Assembly: GCA_964532655.1 (NCBI GenBank)
Contig: CAZHMZ010000051.1
Coordinates: 1-22,015, forward strand
Direction: 5' to 3'
Length of the DNA: 22,015 nucleotides
DNA from: JAJFTV01 sp964532655
Lineage (GTDB): Bacteria > Chloroflexota > Anaerolineae > Anaerolineales > Anaerolineaceae
The translations under genes were made by a program, and so were the position numbers. Numbering within the stretch: the first letter of the stretch is position 1; the number at the start of each line of letters is the position of its first letter. Below the pieces are notes generated by a model. That model was not told the DNA's origin. It did not search any database and saw nothing but the letters and a program-made list of their open reading frames with translations. Below are positions 8,957-16,172 of the stretch, piece by piece.

Positions 8957-10636
8957 ATGAAAAAACTGAGTCGACGTTCATTTCTTGTTGGAGCAGGAAT
9001 TACCTCAGCCGCCGTGCTTGTTGGCTGCGCGCCTGAGAACAAAGAGGGTTCTGAATCCTCAATGATGCCTGCTGTTGAGACATGGGATTTGGAAACAGAG
9101 GTATTGGTTGTGGGAGCTGGTGGAGGCGGAATTACCGCTGCTGCAGTCGCTCTTGACCAGGGTTCAAAGGTGCTCGTCATTGAAAAAGCCAATGCTGAAA
9201 ACGAAAATGGCTATGGCGTAACCCGTTCGTCGGGTGGTAACGGTTGCATGGTCAAAGATGTTGCCGAGGCAGTAAAGTATCTCGAAGCATCCAATCTTGG
9301 TTTAATCGATGAATCGGTTGAAAATGCCTGGGCAGAATATGGAACGAGTGTTACGGATTGGCTGGACCAGCACGGTGTCAACTGGCGTATTCAGGAAGGC
9401 CTTGGACCGGATTTCCCCAATTTTCCCGGAGCTGCCGGTCTTCAGGCTATCCAGATTGCCGATCCCGATGATCCGGTAGCGGTGCGCGGTGGATCTTACT
9501 ATCATAAAGTGATGATCCCTTATGTAAAGGAAAAAGGCGGCGAGATTGTACTCGGCACTACCGCAACTGACCTGGTTCTGAATGAAAATCGCGAAGTGAT
9601 CGGCGTGATCGCAAAGCAGGGCGATAAGCAAATTGCCATCCGCGCTCTGAAGGCCGTCATCCTTGCTACCGGTGGGTTTGAAGGCAGCGCTGAAATGCTG
9701 GCAAATTATGTACGTTGCTTCCCGGTCGCCGGATTGGCATGGCCGCTCAATATGGGTGATGGTATCAAGATGTGCCAGGCTATCGGCGCCGATCTATACC
9801 ATATGAACAACGTGTGTTCGCAAGGATACGGGTTCCAGTACCCGGGTTTCTTTGAAGCCCGTACCGGCATCAACGGAGCCAATTGGCCTGCCATGAGCTA
9901 CATTTTTGTCAACAAACTTGGGAAACGCTTCCTGTGCGAGAACCCCAACAAGGCCGGTGGACCTCTGGGACATCGCAGCTACATGGACTACAACACATAC
10001 GATAATACAAACGAACAGGTTGATGGCGGCTTCCGCGATACTCCGTTTTATGCTGTTTTCGACTCCAAAGTCATTGAAGCCGGACCGATTTTCGCACCGA
10101 CCACCAACAGCGGTATCCGAATTCTGGATCCTGTTGACGGAGGCCTTGGCGAAGACTGGAGTGCTGACAACCAGAACGAAATCGAAAAGGGATACATTCT
10201 CAAAGCAGATACCCTTGAGGAACTGGCCGCAAAAATCAACGCCAACAGCGCCAACGAAGGCTATGTCATGGTTCCGCAGAACCTTGTGGATACTGTTGCA
10301 GAATACAATGAATTTTGTGCATCAGGCGTCGATTCAGCTTATGAACGGCCTGCCACAAGCAACGAGAAGCCCAATCTTGTCGCTCTCGACACCGCTCCGT
10401 TTTATGCCTTGAGATTGATCCCCACCCTATACAGCACCTGTGGCGGCCCCCGCAAGAATGAGAAGGGCCAGGTACTTAATACAAAAGGTGAGGTTATTTC
10501 CCGGCTGTATGTATCGGGCGTCCTGGGTGAATCGGCCGCACAAACCTATACCGTGTACGGCCAAAACTGGTCTGAGATTTGGAACTTTGGGCGCATTGCC
10601 GGTGAGAATGCAGCCGCAGAGACACTTCTGAGCTAG
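8957..10636 (+). CDS. Tat-exported lipoprotein flavoprotein of the fumarate reductase/succinate dehydrogenase flavoprotein superfamily
   Basis: The N-terminus has a twin-arginine motif SRRSFLVGAG (residues 5-14) and a lipobox LVGC with Cys24, so the protein should be exported folded and anchored by lipid. FAD binding is shown by GAGGGGITAA (53-62), VIEK (74-77), SSGGNG (91-96) and ATGGF (237-241), and by the C-terminal GRIAGENAA (545-553). GKRF (Arg324) matches the motif that holds the proton-donating arginine of soluble fumarate reductases. The two histidine motifs that grip fumarate (HPT-like and HHTMGG-like) are replaced by CSQGYG (287-292) and YSTCGGP (492-498), so another substrate is likely. 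Three ATGs occur in a row (8951, 8954, 8957); the third has AGAGGG at 6 bases and is chosen. The partner cytochrome gene follows after 77 bases. Confidence 0.9.
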   Translation: MKKLSRRSFLVGAGITSAAVLVGCAPENKEGSESSMMPAVETWDLETEVLVVGAGGGGITAAAVALDQGSKVLVIEKANAENENGYGVTRSSGGNGCMVKDVAEAVKYLEASNLGLIDESVENAWAEYGTSVTDWLDQHGVNWRIQEGLGPDFPNFPGAAGLQAIQIADPDDPVAVRGGSYYHKVMIPYVKEKGGEIVLGTTATDLVLNENREVIGVIAKQGDKQIAIRALKAVILATGGFEGSAEMLANYVRCFPVAGLAWPLNMGDGIKMCQAIGADLYHMNNVCSQGYGFQYPGFFEARTGINGANWPAMSYIFVNKLGKRFLCENPNKAGGPLGHRSYMDYNTYDNTNEQVDGGFRDTPFYAVFDSKVIEAGPIFAPTTNSGIRILDPVDGGLGEDWSADNQNEIEKGYILKADTLEELAAKINANSANEGYVMVPQNLVDTVAEYNEFCASGVDSAYERPATSNEKPNLVALDTAPFYALRLIPTLYSTCGGPRKNEKGQVLNTKGEVISRLYVSGVLGESAAQTYTVYGQNWSEIWNFGRIAGENAAAETLLS

Positions 10637-10661
10637 AACGATATTATAGAAAAGTAAAACG

Positions 10662-10696
10662 CCGCCCTTCCTGCATTATTGCTGCAGGAAGGGCGG
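10662..10696 (+). terminator. Strong 14-bp hairpin between flavoprotein and cytochrome genes
   Basis: CCGCCCTTCCTGCA (10662-10675) and TGCAGGAAGGGCGG (10683-10696) pair perfectly around a 7-base loop. On the plus strand only TTGAAAGG follows, so termination would be partial. On the minus strand the stem is followed by a T-rich run (CGTTTTACTTTTC). It begins 26 bases after the flavoprotein stop and ends 17 bases before the cytochrome start. It may act as an attenuator or a 3' stabiliser that sets unequal amounts of the two proteins. Confidence 0.6.
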
Positions 10697-10713
10697 TTGA
10701 AAGGTATGTATTA

Positions 10714-11295
10714 ATGGTGCGAATGAAAAGCAGTATCACCTTCTTCATCTTCATGGTGGTACTTACTGTTCCTTCCCTTGCTGGTTGCAGCCCGCGAGTT
10801 GTATCCCCTGAGGATATCCGAACGGCTACTGTTCCTCCATTTATTTGGTCACCTAAAATGGATTGCGCTTTCTGCCATACCAGTGAAGCGGCTTCTTTCA
10901 ATGAGGAAATGGCAGCCTCTTTTCACTCAGACCAGGATTGTGTTGCATGTCATGATGATCCTGATGTAATAGCAGAAGCCCATGTTGAAATTTCAATGAA
11001 CGATACCCTGCCCACAAAGTTATCGCTTGCAGCGATGATTCCCGATGACTTATGTGAGAGTTGTCACAGTCTGGAAGATTTGAGCCAGGCTACAGTAAGT
11101 TCGACAATCTTAACGGATGAAAATGGAACCACCGTCAACCCGCATAATCTACCCGAAGCCCATCAAGGTCAGAAGGTTTCATGCAACGATTGTCATGTGA
11201 TGCATAAAACATACGATATCACCAGCAGCGCCCCGAATACCTGCATCACCTGCCATCATGAAAATGTCTATGAATGTGGTACCTGCCATGAATGA
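10714..11295 (+). CDS. Six-haem c-type cytochrome lipoprotein
   Basis: This protein of 193 residues has a hydrophobic N-terminal signal ending in the lipobox LAGC (Cys25), so it is probably lipid-anchored outside the membrane. Six CxxCH haem-binding motifs occur: CAFCH (51), CVACH (76), CESCH (114), CNDCH (157), CITCH (177) and CGTCH (188). Additional histidines (71, 90, 144, 150, 164, 182) are available as distal ligands. It ends two residues after the last motif. It is a likely electron donor to the flavoprotein encoded just upstream, by analogy with flavocytochrome c and cytochrome/flavoprotein reductase pairs. It has no NapC/NirT-type membrane anchor, so the quinol-oxidising partner must be encoded elsewhere. 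The ATG at 10714 has AAAGG 9 bases upstream. Confidence 0.88.
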   Translation: MVRMKSSITFFIFMVVLTVPSLAGCSPRVVSPEDIRTATVPPFIWSPKMDCAFCHTSEAASFNEEMAASFHSDQDCVACHDDPDVIAEAHVEISMNDTLPTKLSLAAMIPDDLCESCHSLEDLSQATVSSTILTDENGTTVNPHNLPEAHQGQKVSCNDCHVMHKTYDITSSAPNTCITCHHENVYECGTCHE

Positions 11296-11650
11296 TGATT
11301 AGAACAGAGGGTTCAGGGAGTTCTTGCGGACATCCAGCTATTCTGTATTGTTCACCTACACACCCTGTGATCGTTCTATTCATCATGCATCAGAACACGA
11401 AGTTCAACCATAGGCTCGCACTGCATTGTTCCTCCAATATTTTATCGTTTTCAATCATTCTTCGTCGAAATGAGTATAATTAGGTAGGAAATACAAACCC
11501 GTTTCTTTCCCTTACATGAGCTTGTTTACAAATCGAGTTTGTCCGTTTCCGAGGTTCCTGGTTCACATTAAACCGCGGCAAAGTTTGTTTGCCGTCGATG
11601 AATCAGTACTATAATAAACGTATCTTGTTTATACATAAGGGGAGCAAAAT
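11296..11650. other. Intergenic region upstream of cpaF
   Basis: These 355 bases separate the cytochrome gene from cpaF. The first 170 bases show no convincing gene or terminator. A TATAAT at 11475-11480 lacks a good -35 box. The last 80 bases hold the likely cpaF promoter and an inverted repeat, listed separately. A 63-codon frame at 11292-11483 is judged non-coding. Confidence 0.5.
11588..11615 (+). promoter_or_regulatory. Probable cpaF promoter
   Basis: A perfect -10 box TATAAT lies at 11610-11615, with TTTGCC (11588-11593) 16 bases upstream as a modest -35. Transcription would start near 11622, giving a leader of about 29 bases that ends in the GGGGAG ribosome-binding site. The -35 region is the right arm of the inverted repeat CGGCAAA (11576-11582) / TTTGCCG (11588-11594), which could be an operator. 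Confidence 0.5.
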
Positions 11651-12973
11651 ATGGATAAACCATTTACGGCAGTGAAGAATGTCGATGGAGCTGCATCTAT
11701 GGATACCTCAATTTTGGATTTATCTGAATACCGTAACCAGATCATCCGCGGAATCTATTCTGAACTGGAAGAAAAAGTCCTGCGTTCATCGGAGCATTTT
11801 TCCGGTTTTGTCCCCGCCCGAATTGAAGCATTGTACAATGAGCTGGGACTTAAGCTGACAGAAGAACAACACAAGCGGCTAACATCTGAAGTCAACCAGC
11901 ATTTTGACAGCTTCGGCCCCATCGAGGGTTTGATCAATGACCCAGGTATCAGCGAAATCATGGTCAACGGGCCGAGCCAGATCTTCATTGAGCGTAATGG
12001 TGAATTGATTGAGACGGATTTGCACTTTGAAAATGAAGCGCATGTGGTGGCGGTCATCAACTACATCCTGAAACCACTGGGTCGTTTTGTTGATTACGAT
12101 CACCCCACAGTGGATGCGCGTTTGCCAGACGGCTCACGTGTGAATATTGTCACACAGCCGGTGGCGCATAAAGGCCCCATCATCTCCATCCGTAAATTCT
12201 TGAAAGATAAACTGACCATTGAGCAGATTATCGAGCTGGGAACCCTGACCGAAACTATGTCTGAGTTCCTGCATGCCTGCGTGGGTTCCAGGCTAAACAT
12301 TATCGTCTCCGGGAACACCAGCTCCGGGAAAACCACCCTGCTCAATATCCTCTCACGTTTTATTCCTGAAAACGATCGTATCATCACCATTGAAGACGCG
12401 GCGGAATTGAACCTGCCCCAGCGTCACGTGGTGACGCTGGAGATGAAACCTGCCAATTTGCGCGGCGACGGCACCGTGAGTATCCGTGACCTGGTACGCA
12501 ATTCACTGCGTATGCGCCCCGATCGCATCATTGTTGGTGAGTGCCGCGGAAGCGAGGCGCTGGATATGCTACAGGCCATGAATACCGGTCATGAAGGTTC
12601 GTTGACCACCATTCACTCCAACTCACCCCGCGATACCATCTCCAGAATCGAAACCATGGCGCTTATGTCCGGCCTTGAGATTCCGGTTCGGGCTTTGCGG
12701 CATCAGATTGCTTCGGCCATCCATTTGATTGTGCATGCCATGCGTATGAGTGATGGCACCCGCAAGATTACCAGTATTAGCGAGGTGGTGGGTATGGAAG
12801 GCGAAGTCGTCACGTTGATGGATTTGTTCCGGTTTACCCAAACCGGCGTGGATGATAAAGGAAAGGTACTGGGCGAGATTCAACCCACCGGTCTGCGGCC
12901 TCAATTTACCCGGACACTTGAATCCTATGGATACCGGCTGCCCCCGCGCATCTTCATCCCGATGAAGGGTTGA
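11651..12973 (+). CDS. cpaF: CpaF/TadA-family secretion ATPase
   Basis: This 440-residue type II/IV secretion ATPase should power assembly of a Tad/Flp-type pilus. An N-terminal helical domain leads to the conserved INDPGISEIMVNGPSQIFIE region (95-114). The core has Walker A GNTSSGKTT (221-229), an Asp box TIEDAAEL (246-253), Walker B RIIVGE (292-297) and the His box GHEGSLTTIHSN (313-324). The length and motif order match CpaF. The ATG at 11651 has GGGGAG 6 bases upstream. No TadB/TadC, pilin, prepilin peptidase or secretin gene is near; the only Tad-like companion is the CpaE-like gene on the other strand at 14763-15980. Fimbrial ATPase is the best call; general type IV filament or secretion use cannot be excluded. 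Confidence 0.9.
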   Translation: MDKPFTAVKNVDGAASMDTSILDLSEYRNQIIRGIYSELEEKVLRSSEHFSGFVPARIEALYNELGLKLTEEQHKRLTSEVNQHFDSFGPIEGLINDPGISEIMVNGPSQIFIERNGELIETDLHFENEAHVVAVINYILKPLGRFVDYDHPTVDARLPDGSRVNIVTQPVAHKGPIISIRKFLKDKLTIEQIIELGTLTETMSEFLHACVGSRLNIIVSGNTSSGKTTLLNILSRFIPENDRIITIEDAAELNLPQRHVVTLEMKPANLRGDGTVSIRDLVRNSLRMRPDRIIVGECRGSEALDMLQAMNTGHEGSLTTIHSNSPRDTISRIETMALMSGLEIPVRALRHQIASAIHLIVHAMRMSDGTRKITSISEVVGMEGEVVTLMDLFRFTQTGVDDKGKVLGEIQPTGLRPQFTRTLESYGYRLPPRIFIPMKG

Positions 12974-12996
12974 TATAACCTGACCATAATAAAAAT

Positions 12997-13029
12997 AAAC
13001 CCGGAGCGTAACATTTTCCGGGTTTTTTT
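12997..13029. terminator. Bidirectional intrinsic terminator between cpaF and the HD-GYP gene
   Basis: AAACCCGGA (12997-13005) and TCCGGGTTT (13017-13025) form a 9-bp stem with an 11-base loop. On the plus strand the stem runs into seven consecutive Ts (13023-13029). On the minus strand it is followed by TTTATTTTTATTA. It can therefore end transcripts from both convergent genes. Confidence 0.85.
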
Positions 13030-13064
13030 GTTGGTCATTAAGAGATGCCGTTATATAGAGAAAG

Positions 13065-14732
13065 CTATATCAACAGGGATGAGAATCCTTTTTGCTGGCG
13101 TTCCTCCAGCTCTACCCGGATTTTTGTCGCAGCGGTGATAAACTGCTCGGTCACATCCGGATCGAACTGCTTGCCGGAGCCGGCGCGGACTTCATTGATT
13201 GCCTGATCAAAGCTGAGCGGTTCACGGGACAGGCGGTTGAAGATCATCGAGCTGAAGGCTTCCGCAACCGCGATGATGCTGGCACCCAGTGGGATTTCAT
13301 TCTGCCGTAGGCCATCCGGATACCCTTTGCCGTCCCAACGCTCATGGTGGTTATAGACCCACGGGACAATATCTTTCAAAGCTTTGATGCTGGTAACGAT
13401 TTTTGCACTGTAATAGGGGTGCATACGCAGCATCTGGATCTCGTTATCGGTTAATGGACCGACCTTGGTGAGTAGGGTATCAGGAATCCAGATTTTCCCC
13501 ACATCATGCATCAGGCCGGCAATCTGGAGATATTTGATCTCCTGCTCTGACCATTGCAGTTCTTCGGCTGTCAGCCGGGCTAACCTGGCGACCGTGGCGG
13601 AGTGATCACCCATGTGCGATTCGCGCGCCTCAATGGCATTGATCATGATCTGGATGAAGGAGGTCAGCATGTCGATCTCATCCGCATCCTTGATCGCATC
13701 ACTGTTGGATGACCAGGGACGATGACGTTCCTGATAGGCCAGTTCTTCCTGCAGCGCCGGCTCATGCGCGGAGATGAACGTCTCCACTTGCTTGAGATAT
13801 CGGTCAAGTGGTTCACTTTCACCGTTGATCCACATACGCGGCACCACTTCGTTAAGGATGCCTTTCATATCTTCCATCTCGGCGCCGTGGATGATGGATT
13901 TGTGATAGTTCTTTTCCAGCAAATCGTGGTCTTTGATTAACCGGGTGAAGCGCTCCTCAACAGCGGTAATCCATTTTGCCATTGGGGGAGCTTCAAAAAT
14001 CCCGTTCTTCAGCGTTTCCATTCTCTTCAGGAGTTCGTCGATGGCAAGCCGGCCTGATTTCTGCAAATCAGCCATTTCATGCATCTTATCAGTCCAGGCT
14101 TGCATTGCCTCACTGAAGTTGAGCACCTGTGAGGGACCTTCGCGTTTGTTGATGTAATCCTGCACATACCCGAGCGCCATTTCGATGGCGTTGTACGATT
14201 CCTTGAATCGGCGTTCGTTATATTCTTCGTTCAGTTTTTCCTGCTTGCGAAGCTCTTCATAACCTCGCTTGAAATTGCAAAATTTCAACGAAGCCGGGGC
14301 TCGTATGATCAGATCGAGTAGAACCCCTTCGCGTGCGATAATGGTCTGCCATTCATGGCGCAGGCTGCGCAGGTTTTTTAAGCCGCTGAAGAAGCGGGCT
14401 TTTTTAAGATTGATTTCGTTTGTATGCTCGTGATCCCGTCTGATCCTGTAAAAATCATTCCAGATCGACTGGTTGATTTTTTCGTTTGGATACACGGTTT
14501 TCATTAAAGAAAGCCGGTAATCAATCATCATCTCGTATAACAGGGTAATATTTCGCGCCGATTTTTCAGCCAGAGCGCGGATTTCCTCTGGCAGATTGCG
14601 CCACTCACGGATGGGGGCGCCCATCTTCCAGAAGATGGATTTTTGTTCTCCCTTTTGTTTGGCGTGATCCGTACCGTTCTGGTCTGGCCCGCTTTTTGTT
14701 TTTGAGGACATTTTTGTTTTTACGTTATTCAT
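13065..14732 (-). CDS. HD-GYP domain protein (putative c-di-GMP phosphodiesterase) with long helical N-terminus
   Basis: Residues 1-360 are mostly charged and helical, without a recognisable sensor domain or membrane segment, so the protein appears cytoplasmic. The C-terminal 190 residues form an HD-GYP domain: HSATVARLARL (377-387), HDVGK (409-413), HPYYSAKI (438-445), HHERWDGKGYPDGL (462-475) and IIAVAEAF (486-493). Active members of the family hydrolyse cyclic di-GMP. The usual VADAFDAM motif reads VAEAFSSM here, so the metal-ligand Asp is Glu and activity is uncertain. The gene begins 30 bases after the CpaE-like gene and is probably co-transcribed with it, which suggests a role in pilus or surface control. 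The ATG at 14732 has AGGA about 5 bases upstream. Confidence 0.88.
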   Translation of the reverse strand: MNNVKTKMSSKTKSGPDQNGTDHAKQKGEQKSIFWKMGAPIREWRNLPEEIRALAEKSARNITLLYEMMIDYRLSLMKTVYPNEKINQSIWNDFYRIRRDHEHTNEINLKKARFFSGLKNLRSLRHEWQTIIAREGVLLDLIIRAPASLKFCNFKRGYEELRKQEKLNEEYNERRFKESYNAIEMALGYVQDYINKREGPSQVLNFSEAMQAWTDKMHEMADLQKSGRLAIDELLKRMETLKNGIFEAPPMAKWITAVEERFTRLIKDHDLLEKNYHKSIIHGAEMEDMKGILNEVVPRMWINGESEPLDRYLKQVETFISAHEPALQEELAYQERHRPWSSNSDAIKDADEIDMLTSFIQIMINAIEARESHMGDHSATVARLARLTAEELQWSEQEIKYLQIAGLMHDVGKIWIPDTLLTKVGPLTDNEIQMLRMHPYYSAKIVTSIKALKDIVPWVYNHHERWDGKGYPDGLRQNEIPLGASIIAVAEAFSSMIFNRLSREPLSFDQAINEVRAGSGKQFDPDVTEQFITAATKIRVELEERQQKGFSSLLI

Positions 14733-14762
14733 GATCGTCCTGATAGCCCGCCGAATTTACGC

Positions 14763-15980
14763 TCACACCGAAGCTTTTTCTTTTTGCTGCAGTTTATTGT
14801 TTACCAACGTCAGCAAGGATGTAAATGATTTTGAGATTTCAGCTTTCTTGCTATCGACCGTAAACGGTATGCCCAGGTTGGCGGATTTCTCAGCAGTTTT
14901 TACGTCCAAAGGAATCATGTGGGCGACACCCAGGGAGAGCATATCCCCGATCTTTTTGGCGGTGATGGAATTTGCCTCATCGTACCGGTTGAGTATAAGA
15001 GCGACCTTCTCTTTGGAGATGGCAAAATCAGACAGGACATTCATGAATGCACGTAGAGAGCGAATGGCAGATACCTGCTGAACGGCGACCAGTAATATGA
15101 GGTCGCTGTTGCTGAGGGCCAGGAGCGAGCTTTCTTCCAGATGCGAATCGACGTTGATCAGAATGTAATCATAGATCTTCCGTAAATAGCTCAGGATTGT
15201 GGATATGGAAGATGGATCTATCGTGGTTGCCAGATCCGGTTTTTGCGGGGGTGCCAGCAGATCAATATGGAATGTTTGATCTTCAAAGACCACTGATTCG
15301 ATCAGATCTTCATCGATGTTCTGGATGCGGATTGCCAGATCGACGAGGGAGCGGGGCGGGAACTGGTTGAACAGGATGGCAATATCACCAAACTGCAGAT
15401 CCATGTCCATCAACAAAACACGGCTTTCAGGTTTGCTCTCTTTGATGACGGTTCCCAGGTTGGCAACAACGGTGCTGACGCCGGTGCCGCCTTTTGGGCT
15501 GTACACCGAAATGACTTTTCCTTCAAGCTGCTTCTTTTGACTGTCGAGCGTCTGTTCGGCAAGCTGCTGTTGAAGGCGGTTGCGGATTTTTTCCTGCTGC
15601 AGGTTGGTAACCACACGTTGTATGACAGACAGAAGTTCTTCAAAGGTGAGGTTGTTGTAATTGATAAAGTCTATCGCACCGGCGCGCATGGCCTGCCGCA
15701 CCGTATCGGCGCTGCTCACCTCTGACAGGATGATGACCTGGATCTGTGGGAGATCACGCTTGATGATTTCAGTGCATTGGATGCCGTTGACTCCCGGCAT
15801 TTCCAGCTCAAGCAACACGATATCCGGTTTGGTTTGCCGAACCGTCTGTAAAGCTGTCTCCGAATTACTAAGGTTGGCCGGGATCAGCTCAATCGACTCA
15901 ATATTGTTCAGCATCCCCGTAATCGTTTGAGCAACTTTGGGGAATACTTCAACCAGCAGGACTTTCGTTCTTTCCGTCAT
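14763..15980 (-). CDS. cpaE: CpaE/TadZ-like protein: degenerate receiver domain fused to a MinD/ParA-type ATPase domain
   Basis: This 405-residue protein begins with a CheY-like receiver (1-125) joined by a coiled linker to a MinD/ParA-like domain (about 155-400). In Tad systems CpaE/TadZ localises the pilus machinery to a cell pole. The receiver has Glu58 in PDIVLLELEMPG, where the phosphorylated Asp is expected, and it lacks the usual acidic pair and the conserved Lys. The P-loop region is SPKGGTGVSTVVAN (161-174): the leading Lys163 is kept but the Walker lysine before Ser/Thr is Val, as in atypical TadZ-type proteins. DMDLQFGD (192-199) follows. The start is set at the ATG at 15980 because AGGTG lies 6 bases upstream; a GTG at 15989 overlaps that site. 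The HD-GYP gene follows closely. Confidence 0.85.
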   Translation of the reverse strand: MTERTKVLLVEVFPKVAQTITGMLNNIESIELIPANLSNSETALQTVRQTKPDIVLLELEMPGVNGIQCTEIIKRDLPQIQVIILSEVSSADTVRQAMRAGAIDFINYNNLTFEELLSVIQRVVTNLQQEKIRNRLQQQLAEQTLDSQKKQLEGKVISVYSPKGGTGVSTVVANLGTVIKESKPESRVLLMDMDLQFGDIAILFNQFPPRSLVDLAIRIQNIDEDLIESVVFEDQTFHIDLLAPPQKPDLATTIDPSSISTILSYLRKIYDYILINVDSHLEESSLLALSNSDLILLVAVQQVSAIRSLRAFMNVLSDFAISKEKVALILNRYDEANSITAKKIGDMLSLGVAHMIPLDVKTAEKSANLGIPFTVDSKKAEISKSFTSLLTLVNNKLQQKEKASV

Positions 15981-16087
15981 ATGTGTCACCTGTTATTAAA
16001 ATGTCTGTTAACCCCACCTGATTTTATCATCTGAACCACAACCGAATGGTGCACTTTTCAGGCCAGAAATTGTTTTATGATTAGAAA

Positions 16088-16120
16088 CACAAAAGCAGGC
16101 CGAAGGTTCAATAGGGCCGC
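16088..16120 (-). terminator. Possible terminator after the transglycosylase-like gene
   Basis: On the minus strand GCGGCC (16120-16115) pairs with GGCCTGC (16101-16095) with one bulged T and a 13-base loop, followed by TTTTGTGTTTC. The stem is short, so termination would be weak. It lies about 55 bases after the stop of the transglycosylase-like gene and before cpaE. Confidence 0.3.
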
Positions 16121-16172
16121 CAATCGTTTTGACTTTCTTCATGCAGTTTATGATGATGGCCGAGAGGAAAAA

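Noticed and set aside
8818..9192. 124-codon minus-strand frame spanning the divergent region and the flavoprotein start
   Set aside because: It is opposite the Tat signal and FAD-binding motif of the flavoprotein, with a low-complexity translation and no support.
11292..11483. 63-codon plus-strand frame overlapping the cytochrome stop by ATGA
   Set aside because: The overlap looks like coupling, but the protein has no recognisable features, it runs through the promoter-type region before cpaF, and its residue make-up is not protein-like.
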